NCBI GenBank assembly: GCA_026261815.1
Contig: JAMPIT010000348.1
Span: 682,001-746,000 of the forward strand
Origin: Monarcha castaneiventris obscurior
Taxonomy: Eukaryota; Chordata; Aves; Passeriformes; Monarchidae
Direction of reading: 5' to 3'
Length of the DNA stretch: 64,000 nt
Part shown: positions 43,601 to 57,880 of the stretch, in pieces
How positions within the stretch are numbered: the stretch's first letter is position 1
Layout: the number at the start of each line of letters is the position of its first letter
Notes under the pieces: model-generated
The model's database searches: none
What the model saw: the letters and a program-made list of their open reading frames with translations, nothing else
What the model was told of the DNA's origin: nothing
Made by a program: the position numbers and the translations under genes

Positions 43601-46600
43601 ATAATGTTGTTTGTGTTGGAAAAATGTTTCTGCGGAAAATCTGTGGATAATCTCCACTGGCGTCACAAAGTAGTCTCTGAACACAGGAATTTGGCTTCCT
43701 TGACAATGACACCAAACCCCAGGAGTGTCCCATAGTGACAGGACCTGGCAGTCCTGTGGGTCTGGGACTGGAGACTGACATGGAGATATGAAACAAAGCA
43801 ATCCCAGGAGTGCTGGGAAAGCCTGTCACTGTCTCAGAAGATGGAGATGACAAGCAGGATGCTCTCCTAGGGTCTCCTCAGAGGCAGAGTTTCAGTTTAA
43901 ATCATTGATTACAGCAACTTTCAGAAGGGTAGGTTGTAGCTATGTGGCTCTGAAAGGAGGAAATCCCTTATTCAACTTGCAGAAAGGCAGAGAACACACA
44001 TTTGTGCCAATTTCAAGCAATTGATATTTAATAAAGACTTGTGGCTGGTTTTGGTCTCAGTCTTAAACAACTCTGTTCAACTTAATTTGTCTTAATTTCA
44101 AAGCATTCTTTTCAGAGTGCACTCCCTGAACTGCCAAACCATGATCCTTACCCAGAAATGAGAAATACAACAGTACAAATACAGCCTCATCTGAATGAGT
44201 CCAAGGAAAATTAATCTATTGGTGTAAATTACTTTCATTTGAGCAGAAAACGTTGTATTGATACAGCACACCCTGTAGAAATGTGTTTTGTGTTGATACC
44301 CATTTATTTTCATAAAAGAGAATTTATCTTTCTGTCACACAAAACATGGTAACTGACTGATTTATGCTTTGGCATGAATCCTGTTCTATTCTAATTCCTC
44401 ATAACAACTAAAGGAATAACACTGATTATTCAAGTGCTGGCTTAAAAAAACTAGTTCAGTGGATATTATAAATCTGCAGTTTATTGCAGGGTATGGCTCT
44501 TTTATTCCAAGCTGGTTATTGTATAATGTGTTTGAACCTTTTTGTCCATAGAGAAATTTTTGCAAACATTAACAAAAGCAAAAGGTTAGTCCCAAGGGCC
44601 ACAAGTCCGTGTTTTTTGAGAAGGGCACAGAAGGGTGATAGCAGAGATGACCTTGCAGTGATGCCCATCAAGCCCAAAACCAACTTTAGGGATTTTATTG
44701 CATTTTGATGGCCTAGGGATTGCATTGTCATATATGCTAATACGAATTCTGCAGTGAAGTTTGATGAATGTGACAGGGTTTAGTGGCTCTCACTGGAGAA
44801 GTGAGATGATGGCACACTGCATCACTTCAAAGCCATCATGTCTCTGTGTTAATACTGTTCTGCGTCCACTTCCAGGGCTCACTTCTTCCCCTACAGGGCT
44901 TTGTCTCCTCATGTAGCTTCATACAATAATGAGGACTAATTACACACTGCGTCATGCTGCACTGGAAAAAAATGAAGTCTTGTTCCAGAGAGTGATGCCC
45001 AGATTGGAGGTGCTTAAGCCTTACCTCTCCAGCCCATGGAAAAACAGGAGCTGTCAAGTTGCTCCCTCCATGTATCTTTCTACTCCATACCCAAATGGAG
45101 TGTTGGAGTGTTTAACTTCAGTCACGTTTAACAGGACAACATCTGCAAGTGTATTTCTGCCTACACACTCAGAAATGGCTGATGACTTCATGTGTTTTGA
45201 GCATTTACAAAATAAAAACTCTTTTGCTGAGAAAATCCAAGTGGCTGTTTTTATTTATTTTTTTCTTTTTTTTATTCTCCCTTTCTTCCCCCAAAACCAG
45301 GATTTTTAATGTGAAATTGAGTCCTTACTGTGTATATTCATGGTCCACAAAGGCAAGGTTTAATTACAGTAGTTGTGGCGTAGGAAGAGGACAAGGAGCT
45401 GCAGAACCACCACCTGTGTGCAAGCTATTTGGGCTAATTTGGCCAGAATTTAGCACAAACTCCCCTGTAAAGGCAGCAAAGAGAGAAAAACAAGTTAATG
45501 CTTCAGTTCATGGCTGCACGCGCAGTGGATCTTTACGTCTGACTGGAGATTTGGGAACTCCAAGGGCATAACGACAAAAATTGAGAACCATCACAACCAC
45601 CATGATGCAACAGATTTTACCACCAACAGAGGGATTTATCCCTCTCCTCAAAATCAGTGTTGCCTGGCATTTAATACTGTGCTGTAGGCATTAATTTGCC
45701 AGTGATTTATATGGAAATCCAATAAAACTATAAAAGAAAGTCCTTTAAGACCAGATTGTGAATGGCCAAAAGTGAAATTACAAGGAACCAAAAGAAAGGA
45801 AGAAAAAAGCTTTATTAGAGACAATATTTTTTTCTGTTTTCTGAATTTAAGTGGAAGTGGAGGAGACTCTAAAGTTGGCATCAGGTGTGCCACTAGGTCA
45901 CTGTGACACCAGAAGCAGAACGAGGTCACACTGGAGCTGGTCACAGCATCCTCTGCACTCAGAGGAGCTGGCAGTCCACCTGCTGCCCTCACAGCCCTTT
46001 CCTGAGCAGCAGGTTGTTGTTTTTCCCCTCTGGGTTCACTGAACATGTTCAGCCTTCTCAAACAACACTCTGTGGCAGCCAGATCATCCACATAACACTT
46101 TTCCTTTGCTCTGACTGGATTCACCTAAGCGATTCCATCAACGATTGTGCATAAAAATTTAAAGGGTGATTTTCCATGGCAGCCTGAACTCATTATTTTG
46201 GATTTTGTCTTCTGCCAGCTCTTTTTGCCTGTAGAACTGGGTTACTGAAGTACCTCTTTGAGGAAGTGGAACAGGCAAGAGTTTGGGGTGACACCATGGC
46301 CAGGTGACTTCTGCACTGTTTTTAGACAGCTCTGAGCATGAACCTGGTCTGGTAACTTGATCCTCATTGCTACCACAGTCTCAATGAACACAGAGACTCA
46401 GTTTACACTAAGAATGGTGTTTCACGTGAAAATAAAGCATTGACTTTTATTTGGTTCCTCTTTATAGAGCTTGTTGTGTATATTTTCTTGAAGGATTCAT
46501 CATCACAATTTAATTTAGAAACTCCCCCCCACTGACAGCAGCTTTCTCAGATGCTGGCTGAGGACGGTCAGTTTTTTCAGTGTAATTTTCTGAAGCAGAA

Positions 46601-49600
46601 TAAACAAATTTTTTTTCCTTGTCAACAACTTGAATTGACAAGGACAGATTTCATCTCCTATTCAGTGTATTCCTTTGGACACAGCAACTGCCTTCAGCCC
46701 AATAAGAGCGAAAATTAAAAACGAGATAAACACAAGACAAGACCTTAATGAATACAAAAAGCATTTCATACAGCACATATCAATTATATTGGCCAAGTCT
46801 TAAAATGCTTGTTTCTCAGCACTTAAAACTGTGTTCCCTATATCACTGGGGTTTTGGAAGAACTTCAGAACGACGAGAGTTTTGTGTTTGTCCTCACCAA
46901 TTTATTTCTAGCCTTGCTGAAACCAGCAAGAGCCATACCTGCCTTCAGCTGTCCCGCTCAGGATCCAGTTCATACATTTTCAGGTGTAAGGTATTTTTAC
47001 CCAGAGATCTCACAGCATGTAGAGATTTTTTCCTTTTGGTACAAAGGTGCGATTTCAGTTAGGATTTTTCTCTTCCAATTATTTTATTTTAACCTCCCTG
47101 GACATTATTTTCCTTCCATACAGCTTCTAGAAATGAATAAAGGAAAAATAAAGATCCAATCAGTATGGCACCATTTCCTTGAGCTTTTTTTCCTGTTCAG
47201 CTTGTGTAATACATTATTTTCTCTACAACGTGGTGTAGTTGGCTAATAAGTGTAAAATGAAATCTTCTCTTACAAGTCCTAATTGTTTTGAACTTCCTGA
47301 GTTATTTGCACACTAAAAATGCTTTTTATTATTACATGTGAGCAGAGCAAATTAAAAGGCAGTGTGTCTCACAGTATAAGGGTGACACTCTTTTTAAATT
47401 GCCATTTCAGCCCCCTCATTCAAAAGTGCAGTGTGAGTCTAGTGCTGGCTGTGACTCTGTGAACACTCCCCAGTGACCACATCTGAAAAACTCATGTAAA
47501 TAAACAGTAACCAAACATCTCTCAAGAAATACTTAAAATATTTTTTCTTATTCTTCCATAAGCAAGTAATTTAGTTCACCGCAATGGCTTTTCTTCTTCA
47601 GTTTGCCTATTTCTAGCAAGTGAATTGCTCAAGGACTGATTAACTGCATTGCCTTCTCATATGCACTACCACAGCTGATCATGAGGAAACTTTATACACT
47701 GAAGGTTGGTTCTTTCATGATATTTTTTGGGGGGAAATCCAATGGTCACTATTTACCATTTCAGAAATTCTTGTTTTGATAAGCTCTGCCTCTGTACACT
47801 GCACAAGGTATTCAGCATGAAATGACAAGCACAATTTTTAATGGCAATATTTTGAAAACCACAGGTTTCCCATAGCTCCTTAATACACTAAATTTTTATT
47901 TTTATCTGGGTGAAAGAAGATTGCCCCTGGAAAGAGAACACTGCAATCTGTCCCTTGGCATTTTTATGGCTGATAGGGCTTGATCTGAACCGCGAACATT
48001 ATTAGGGCTTTTCTGAGGAAGTAAAAAGAAACACTGATCTGGGCTGAATGCCTGCAAATATCCATGGAAGAAATGCAGCCTGGCTAATAGGATGGAATTG
48101 CTACGAGAACATATTACATTTTGGATATAAAAACACAGGCTTCGTTCTTAATGAGAACCTAATCAGGTAGCTAATAAAACTGGCCTGGCATTCAGATATG
48201 CATAAATGAAACAACTGCTCTTACACGGCGCAGAGACAGGGACGATGTTAAATCTGCAGGCACTGCATTTCACACTGTTGTGAGCAACCTCAAAAACACC
48301 TTGTGCAGGAAAGGAGAGTTGTCACAGACTGAAAACTGGGGCCAGCCAGGCTGGTGAAATACCCCATTAGTTAATGAAGATGCTTTTAAATTCTTCATCA
48401 GAGCAAACATCCTCAGAAACCATGGAAACTTGTGTTATTAATTACTACACATTCACCTTTTGTCTCAAGCCTCACTGTGCCTCATTCTCCCTCCTGCTCT
48501 CATTGCCACTTTACATTGGCTTTCTATTCTTTCTCTTCTTTGTAATTCAGGAGTCAAGCAAATACATATCGCCATCATATTTTTCATGTTTTGAATTAGT
48601 CAAGAAATTATTTTGAACATACAAAATTTAAAAGAAAATAAATTGTTGGGGGTACACCTTCAGCCTCACTGCAGGTTGGACCTGGAGACAGGGAGCTGCA
48701 GCAGCCTCATGTCTGTTAGATATTGCTTTCAACAGTTCTAACAGAAACTACTTACATTTTTATCTACATGTTTGTGAGATGATGATAGAAATAATCCTCA
48801 AGTCCACATTTTATTAGCAAGAGACTAATAAAAGAGAGAGTTTCACTTCATTAATTTCCTAGAGGAAACTTCCCCCGGGCTGACTAGAACTCTAAAGTGC
48901 CCAGGGTGAGAGGAAGCTGTACCTGCCTTATCCTCCTGCTTCAGTCTGGGAAGTGAAATGGACGCTGAAGTTCCCCAAAAAAAGGGGATCTCTTGCAAAA
49001 GGCTCTAGAAGTTGGGATGGGGGAAAAAAGTGAACTCATCAAGTAACTAATTCCTCCAGATAGCCTCCAAAATCCTTTCAGACTTGAAACAAGGAAGCTG
49101 TTTTCAAGTAACAAAAAGAAAAGTCAGTGATCATCAGGGGAGGGATAGAAAAGCAGTTTCTGCACTGGGAGAGGATCTGTGCTTTTACCAAAAGTGTAAT
49201 GGGTCACACTCGCTCAGATAGGAAATGGAGGCTTCTCTCAGTGCAGAAAACTCTTCTATGGAGGAGAACCAGCTGGGAGGAATTAGGTCTGACCACAGTC
49301 TGTGTGTTCTTTATCAGCCATGTGCACAGATCTAACACAGTGGTAAGCAAGGCAGAAGGATTACCAGTTCTGGTAAGTATTGAGACAAAACCCTCTGCCC
49401 GATTTCTCAGAAAAGCCCATTTCTCAACAGCACAAACAAAAATTATGCCAGCAGACAGTTCACTCTTCTCCACTCACAGCTGGGCTGTGTCTCCTCTACG
49501 AGAGTGGCTCTGGCTGTTACCAGGCTTAGGATCCTGAAGGTAGTGGAATAGAAAGTCTTAAACATATTTCTGTTGTCTGAAAGGAAAATGTTTTGCTCTT

Positions 49601-52600
49601 CTCATGCCTGCTTTCTCTGTCCACATGTCCTTACACATGGAAGACTCCAGCATGTCCACACAACAAGTTTTCTGGAGAATCACTGTGAAATTACTGGACC
49701 TAGAAAAATATTGACACGTTTTGGTGCTTTATGAGAGGCCTAGGCCCATTTCCCTACGGCAAACAAAATTTTCCTTTACCTGAGAAGGCAGTGGATAAGG
49801 AAAGAGCACAGAAAAGAGAAAAGGGGGTTTTCCTTGTGTATAGAGACAGGATTTTAAACAGAGGCATTTACAGCTGGTGTGGTGAATGCTGACAGTTTCT
49901 CCAAGTACTTTGCTTGGGAGTCTTTTCAACATCTTATTATTAAGAAGAAGAAAAAAAAAAAAAAGTCAACTTAGTCTTGGCTTAATAGGCCAGCATTTAT
50001 CTTCTTACTGCAATTCTCTTTCTCTGACGTTGTAAGATTTAATATAAGGGGTTGTAAATGTAATCCAAAGTGTTCTCACACTGAAATGCAAATGCTGAGG
50101 TTTTTTTGTTTGTTTTTTTTTCAGTTGTCTTTAATGTCTACTGAAAGAGACCCACATTGGAGAGCTCCTAAACTCACAAGCTGGTTTTTTTGCCAGTCCT
50201 CTTGAGTACTAGTCTGCCCAAGCATCCTGGAACATATTAGCTGTCAGCTCCTATGCCTCTCCAGGCTGACAAACAAGATATAAAATAGTAGGAATAATAT
50301 AATTGTGCTCTGATTATCAATGAATTTAAAATAAACCTATTTATTATAGACTTGAACAGTATTAATTTACTTTAAAAATACTTGTTTCTTTCTCTTATCA
50401 TAAGGTATCATAACTATATTTACTGTCATGGATAACATAATTAAATTTAAGGAACTTGGGAAATGTTATATTTGACAGAGTACTTTTTATAATGGAGATC
50501 ATAATTTCTCTTTCTAAAAAACAATAAACAACATGTTTATTTCTTTGCTCTTTCACATCCCTAGAGCAAGGTCCAATTACTACTATCTACCTAAAATGGT
50601 TTATGCTCTCCTCCTCACAAGGTCATTAATTACCTCAAAACTGAATATAAATTTGCCACAATGTTGTCCCTAAAAATTCTTGGCTCTCAGTAGGATCACA
50701 CCACTTAGGTGAAGGGAAAAAAAAATAAGAGAGAAATCAAGTCAGAGAAACCTAAATCTCAGTTTTTCTGCTTCGGGTTGCTGTAGCAACTGAGGGAGAA
50801 AATAAAACAAAAATTGCTTTAAAAAACCTTCATTTTTCACACAAAGCAGGTTAATGAAAAAGCACCACTGTATTTGGAGCAGAATGCAGTAAGAACCACA
50901 GGATTTCACATGACAGAGTTGTGGTAGCTATCCCTCCTCTGAGCAGACCAAGGTGACCACCACACCTGCAGGGAACAGATTCATGGGCATTTTCCTATTG
51001 ATACTTTTTACTCCTCTGCCCATTACTAAGACATATCTGAATTAAATGTTTCTGGTTTGGTTTCCCCTTCATATCTTTTTGGTCTGTTTTAGATCCCCCT
51101 TCCAATCCCTGCAAATAGCAGCTCCATCGTGGTCCTCCCTTGTGCTCGGCAGCTGCTTCCAGAAATCCCAGAGCCTTTTTTTTACAGAGATCTGGGTCTG
51201 TCCTGGCTCTTTCTGAAAGTCCTTTGTGGAACACCAAGAAAAGCAGAAAAGAAGAAAAAGGTTTAAAAAAATTTTTTTAAATTTTAAAAGGAACCCTAAA
51301 CAAATAAAAATAAATCAAACACAAATTCCTGACAATATACAAGTGGAAGAGAAGCCTGTGACAGAGGGTCCTTTCCTCGATGTCAAATCTCTGGTTGCAC
51401 CATTTGGCCATAAGACAGGAAAAACAATGTTTACTCAACAGTCTTCAACCTCCTAAAAAAATTTCTGGTTTACAATGTTAGGCAATATCTATCTTGCCTA
51501 ACATTTTGGGTTTCTAATGTCACAGGAATGGGTCTCTGGGGCCACAGTGCCTAACCCATAATCCCAGAGCTGGCACTTAGCTTTCTGTTTGGGTCACTCT
51601 GGCAAACCTGTCCCTGTTCGCTATGCAAAATGACATTTTCAATGTGAAAACCAGCTAAGGTATGTGCGGGGAAAAAAATCAACAGTGTTATATTGGTCAG
51701 AGGTCATTTGGTTCTGTCTGGCTGCACTTTATGTAAGATAAATATTCCATCTGAAGGAAGATCAGATGAGGAGGATTCACAACAGCCAGAGATGAAAGCA
51801 CTGTGTAACTCCACGTGTTTCTGCTGCTGCCAGCACAGAACAGCACAATGCTTAGGTATTACAATATCAAACCAAATGAGCAAGGGAGCCTAAAAGCTAT
51901 TTATGTCTTCCTGCAAAACACACAAAAAACCTCACCCATAAAACATGCAGACAGAGATTGCATTGCCTGCAGGTCCTTGTAGAAATGTACACAAAAAATT
52001 CCCACACACGTGGCAGGTGGAAGAATTGACCAAGGTGTGTGTTTACATCCATTTAGACAGCAGAGTGCTGCCTCTGAAAACTTACCAGCTGCCCTGCACG
52101 GTTTCCATGGTTTCCCTGAACTGCCAAGCAGGATGAATCCCCACCTGCAACTGTTTGGGGTTTGCTGCCAGGGAAAGCTGCAGCAGAGATGTGGGGAGGA
52201 GCAGGGCAGAGGGACCATGGAGGGGTGAAATCCTGCTTGGCCTGCCAGACCTGCCTCAGACAGGACTCAGCTCTTGGAACAAGGGCAATTTATCTGTTTG
52301 TTTGTAGGGCTTGTCAGGCAAAGGACTGACAGTGACACTGAACCTCTTGTTGCTGTTCCATGTCTCCTCAAAGACCTTTGACACTGACACATTAATACCA
52401 ATAAATATTCCCAAGGTGTGGGCAGTGCCCAGCCTGCAGGAGAGCAGGAGCCTGAGATGTTCAGTAGCTCTGTGGAGTCTCCCCTCATGTGTTTGTGTTT
52501 GTCCCTTTCCTCCTGTTACCCAGGAACTTGTAAACTCAGATGTGGCTAGAAGATCCAGCTCTCACATGGATTCAGTTCCCTAAAATGTTGCAGCAGCAGA

Positions 52601-52875
52601 AAGTAAGGCAGAGAAGAAACATTCCATTAATGCTCACTCCTAGGGAAACACAAGGTTCATCTCTTATCCAGTTCCTTCAGGAACAGGACACAGACGTATG
52701 GAAAACCTTGCTTCTTTACTTCCTCTTCCCACATTCTTCATTATACGCTTGAAACAACAACAAGAAATTGTTTCTTAGTCCAGTGAAATATTGGAAAAGT
52801 CTTTGAAGTTTTTCCATATTGGCTTCAATAAAAACTCAGTTCTTCCCAGCTTTGCACAGTCAGGATGTAGGAAAG
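40683..52875. other. 12-kb intergenic stretch, no gene recognised
   Basis: Neither strand shows domain-bearing frames or convincing exon pairs. Simple sequences include AAACAAAGCAAAGC-like DNA near 41740-41800 and A/T runs near 49950 and 50100. Frames of up to about 156 codons (for example minus strand 45654-46124) have ordinary non-coding composition. Confidence 0.5.
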
Positions 52876-53820
52876 TGTCTTGGTTTGAAAGACAAGTGTC
52901 AGACAAGAAAGGCAGGAGCCTCCCCTGAAATGGAAAAAATGCAACCCCCTTCCCTCTGAATTATTATAAATTTGAAAATAAGGGGCTTTCAGGCAAAGAT
53001 ATGAGGGATAGGAATAACAGTTCTTTACTAATGTACATATATGTATGACAAGCAGCAATAGCTGTGGCAGTGACAGCAAACAGCAGCCCAAACCCAGTGA
53101 CAGCCCTCTCTCGGCTGCCTGGCCCTTTCCCCTGGGTGCAGTTCCGCTCACGGCCGGCAGGGGCGCTGGCGGCTCCCGGTGAGCAGGGCGGGTGCGATGG
53201 TTCCCCCGCGGCTGCAGGGGGCGCTCCGGAGCGAGCTCGGGGAGCGTGGCAATGGCGGCTCGGGGTCCCGGCAGGGACTGACAGAAAGCCTCGCAAACCC
53301 CTGGGCAGCTGATCCCGGTGCCCGGCCGGACCCTGGGGAACAGCAGGCTGGAGCAGCAGGGATCCCGGATGGTAAGTGAGATGTATCAAACTCCAGCGCT
53401 GCAGCAGGAAAGCTCAGCAGGTCTCAGGTGGCAGAGCGTACAAGCTACAGAGCAGCGACAGCTCCAAGCAGCAGCGGGGCAGAGCAGCAGCAGCCCAGCT
53501 CCCAACGGGGCAGGGAAAGACAGGCTTGAGAATCCCGGGGATTCTCCCGTAGAAAGCAAGCAGCTGAAAAAGCAGAAGCTTGCAGTGCTGACAAAGACCG
53601 TCCACACCGAAGGCAGGCAGCTCCCCAGACTGAACACTGAGAACCTCAGCCAGCCCCCCGGGTGTCCCAACCCCCAGGTGACAGAAGGGTGGCCATCTGG
53701 ACCCTGCCCCTGTGGCCAGGTCTTTTGTTTCTCTTAAGCGCCCAGTAATTTCTCCCCTGGCAACAAGAAAAGGGGAAAATTCTTTAAGAGAAAAAACAGG
53801 CTGACTCCTAAACCCCAACA
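52876..53820 (-). mobile_element. Solo LTR of an endogenous retrovirus, 5-bp target duplication
   Basis: The element runs from TGTCTTGGTTTGAAAG to AACCCCAACA, with the short terminal inverted repeat TGT...ACA. The exact pentamer GAAAG directly flanks both sides (52871-52875 and 53821-53825). Minus orientation is inferred from an AGTAAAG poly(A)-like motif placed toward the left end when read in antisense. The middle is GC-rich. Open frames inside (up to 155 codons) show no viral domain. It is about 945 bp, so internal genes have been lost. Confidence 0.75.
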
Positions 53821-56800
53821 GAAAGCAATGAGCATTTCTAAATTGGGACTTTTTGAAAAGCCTGTTCTACAGTTTCCTGGCAATTATCCTTTGAAGAGTT
53901 CAACCACAGGGAGATTTTTTTATAAAGGTCATTCTGTCACCCCAGGCCTTTAAAGAAATTAAAGTAAGACTTCGTATCAGTGTAAACTGATTTGTATTTT
54001 CTGCTACAGGACTTCTTCTCCTCAGTGGGAGGTCAGGGTGAGGACCCAGGGGTACTTGTTCCTCAGACTTCCCAGCAAAGTCCTCATTAGGATGATGTGC
54101 TGAAAGAAGTTATCTATCCAAAGCAAAACTTGTGTTGGATTTCTTGCTCTGTCTTTTTGAAGGACAGACTTCAGGAGCTTCAGTCGTTCCTAAAACACCT
54201 CTCTTAACACTTCTGGATAAAATACTCCTACATATTTCATCCTGATTCATCATTAGTTTCTTCTTGCCACACTTCAACAAAAATAGAGCAATCCCACAGA
54301 TTTTTTTTCTCTCGTTTGTGGTGAATTTTGAAACAGTGGGTGGTAGGGGCCTTTAATCCAGAACTCAACTAAAATTTAGAGAATTAAGAGTTTAGTGAAG
54401 CAGAATTTCTACCCTGTAGGCCACTCTCCCCCTGCCCACTGGAGAGACAGAACATACCCTCAAATTTTATCTGCCAATTTTAACCAGACTTCAGAGAGAA
54501 CCCTCCTATCTAACCAAGTATCTTTGTGCCTCCTGGCCTACATCTCCCACTCAAATTCTTAAGTGGAAAAAAAAATTAACCATTTTGGTGACAACAGTTT
54601 AATTTCTTTGGGAATTTTACTGTAGACTAATTCTTTTCCTGGTATTCATAAGACCCAAGTACTTTTGTAGTTTTATACTTTTATACTTTTATACTATTAT
54701 ACTTTTATAAACAGAGGGATTGCGCTCCCATTTTCAGACTGGTACTCCCATTTTCAGACTGCCCACTTTGCTGGGCACTGCAAAGGCTTATAACCTGTGG
54801 GTTGCTTCCTGCAATTTTCACACCTTGGTGTCAAGCTGTCCTGGGAGGATTAGGTCATGAAACTTTTGTGATTCCTTCAAAATTCAGTAATAATTTTAGC
54901 TATTGAGCCATTACTGTTGTGTTTGGAAGGTAGCCTAAAACACAGTTTTTGCCATGAAATACAGACACTGCCATGAATATCAGACAAAAAGCCGCCAAAT
55001 TTGGGATTTGTGGGTGGGTTCAAGGTTTGCACACCAGCCCAGCTTCACTGCACCTCAACATCTCTGCTGTTTGGAGGAGAGTTTAGGAACTACTCTCCCT
55101 GCTCATACACTGAGTATTGCTCTGATCCAAAACCAAGTAACAACATGCATTTGCTTGACTAATTACAGAAGGTGAGAAAAATTTAGGGTGAGATGTTCAC
55201 AGAAACACCTGTGATGACTGTGCTTTTCCAATACTCGATAGCATAAAATCAAGTAAGAAATAGAGGTGGTGATTTGAGATTGATGGTTCATTTTGCAAGT
55301 TTCCAAAATGAGAGGAGCCTGGATTTAAAGAATGTAGTAAAAGTAGGCTGCATTTTTTTATTTTCTTGCTTTAACTTCACATCAGTACTTCAACTAATAC
55401 ACCACTGCATGCTGAAAAAGGTGTTAGCTATTATAGATATGGTAAAGTAATAACTAAACCTCTGTTCTCATCACTAGGCATTTTTGTATCTGTTCAAGGT
55501 TTGAAAAGAGTTGTCAGGGACACAGAAAACCCCCACAGAGAGCAGCATGTGATGAGGATGAGGACAGTGCAGTCTTCAGGGTATATCCCAGGATTTGTAA
55601 GGCACTTCTAGATCAGCAGGTCCTGGTATTTTCCTCATCCTGAACCTTAGCTAGACTGTTGGTGAAGGAAGAGATCTGTGATGGGACACAGATCACAGTC
55701 TCAGCCTCCAACAGCATTTGAACTTATCTTTTAAGTCAACCTTTAAAGTCAAGCCTTTAGGGTCTCAAGTTCTAAACAAACTTTGGATCCAATCTTGACC
55801 ATTTTGAAAGAGTGACAAGGCAGCTTACAACTCCCACAGTTACACTTTCCTTGCAAATATTTTGCTAGTCCAAACTTCCACACAAGGTTTACTTTCTCTA
55901 TGCCCTAAAACTTCTGTGAACATACTAAAAGTGGCTCCAAGACCAAGGTTTTACACGCATCACTGTGAAGGGGCACAGAACTGAGCCCTCCTACCCACAA
56001 ACAAACAAACAAACAAACCCACAAAACAACTCATGACACTGTGCTTGGAGATATGGGCTGAACCAAGTCCACCCTGGGCCAGCCAAAAACCTGGCCAAGG
56101 ACAGAACTGGAAATAGGGCCACACAAGAAAAGGGGCAAGGGCTGAAAAGCAGCTCTCCTGCAGCATGGATCTAGCAAGGAGTGTGCTTAAAGCAGCCTCT
56201 GTGCTGATGGATGAGATGTGGGGTCAGGGGACACGTTCAGAGGTCCCAGCAAAGGCTTGTCAGGGACATCAAGGTCAGTCAGCATCCTCTGGAGCCTGAC
56301 ACATTCTCTGTGTTTTATTTTTGTGAACTGTAAACCTCTCGCTGTCATTCACAATAGTAGGTAACATACACACAACACTGCATCATGTCTGTCTGAAATA
56401 GAATTAGATGGTGACTGTGGAAAAAAAAATATATAAACCACAGAGAAATGATCTTTTAAAAATCATCTATTTTTTTTTATATTTAAGCCACCTTCTATTT
56501 CAGAAAAATACCCAAACATCTCATTATTGATTTTACTGTGATATTTAAATTTCAGTGAAAATTTTGCTGAGAATTTTTTGGAACATTTGGAGATAGAATG
56601 GAGAGAAAATATTGCTAAAAATGTGTATTCAAAAACAACCAAAAAAACCCCAACAACCACAATCCAACAGTGGAAAACCTTGGAGTTTTTCTGATCTGCT
56701 GTGATAACAGCATTGTCCTGTGCTGTTATCACGGTGATAAATGCCCTTATTAAATGAGAGCCTATTAAAGATTGGCTAAAGTGGTACTGGAGGCTCAAAA

Positions 56801-57109
56801 AACCCCAGAAGAGAAAATTATCCTGTGTCTGATTCCTAATCAGACTCTTCTAAGGAAGCAGAAGGAAGTTTTAGGCATTTTGATGGTGCAACTAACTGAT
56901 TTATGGCCATTTTAATTAAGAATTGCAGCTGAACCACTCTGCCTTGTCCACACCTCAAGTCAGCTCAGACTGCAGATCTTCTAAACAGTAGTTTATTTTA
57001 AAAGTAATGTGTAATAGTTACTCCCAGAATGCAAGAAAGGGCTGATCGTTGTACCGTTGCCAGTTGTCATTCGTGAACCCTTTAAGACTTTCGCATCATC
57101 TCCCATCAG
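53821..57109. other. Intergenic, no feature recognised
   Basis: AT-rich non-coding DNA. A small TTTTATAC-type tandem repeat lies at about 54665-54710, and an (ACAA)n run at about 55999-56018. Confidence 0.55.
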
Positions 57110-57880
57110 GTGTAAAAGTTGTTAATTAATTGTTAATTAAAGATGTTATTATAATTTAAATGTTAAATTAATTAAATCCTTTATTTAGACAGTTATAAAA
57201 ATGTTTTAAGAGTGTTTAAACGGTTTTAAGAGCTGTAGTTCAATGCAATCCGTTTTCTGTCCCAGTCTCAAGCCTCGCAGACAGACACACCCTGTTTTTA
57301 GCAGCCAGACAAGAGATCTGCAGCCAGCACCATGGAAACCACGCATTTAAATGAGCTCGTCTCCCGCCATAGACACTGGTGCTGCCAGTACCCTAGACGC
57401 CAACGAGCCATTGGCTAAGAACTCTGAAGCCTGTCACCAGGGCTTGGAGGGGAGACGACCAATAACTACGGGGCAAGAAGGCAGGACTGGGGGTGGAACG
57501 AGGCGGAGACCGAACATTATAAAAGTGGGATGATTTCCAGATTTTGTGCTCTCTGCTCATGTTCTTTTAGTGATCTGGACTGGCCACTGCAGGAGCCCAG
57601 CGCTGGGATTCAGGCCAGCTTACAACACCAGCTGCTCTCTGAGCAGCTCTCAGCGCTGGAAAGACACTGCTCTGGGGTGATAGCCTGGCAGGCTAGAAAG
57701 CGTCTTTGATAGCGGGGATCCCGGACTTTATTTTTTACCCAATTTTTGGGGTTTTTCGGTTGCAGTTTTTTTCTAATTGTTAAATAAACCTTTTTTGTTT
57801 AACATCTGAAATTGTCTCATTTTTATGACGCCAGTCAAAATCCAGGGCTGCTATTGAGGAAGTGATCACTTTACATAACA
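57110..57880 (+). mobile_element. Probable retroviral LTR, plus strand
   Basis: CCAATAACTACGG near 57460, a TATAAAA box at 57518-57524 and AATAAA at 57783-57788, spaced about 265 bp, form a retroviral promoter and poly(A) arrangement. TGTTAATTAA motifs at 57120-57140 and a CATAACA near 57880 may mark the ends, but no target duplication could be matched. No viral genes are adjacent. Confidence 0.5.

Noticed and set aside
45654..46124. 156-codon minus-strand frame
   Set aside because: No domain, no splice partners, composition like surrounding non-coding DNA.
53064..53737. Frames up to 141 codons in a GC-rich segment
   Set aside because: They are inside the solo LTR with target duplication; no viral or host domain.
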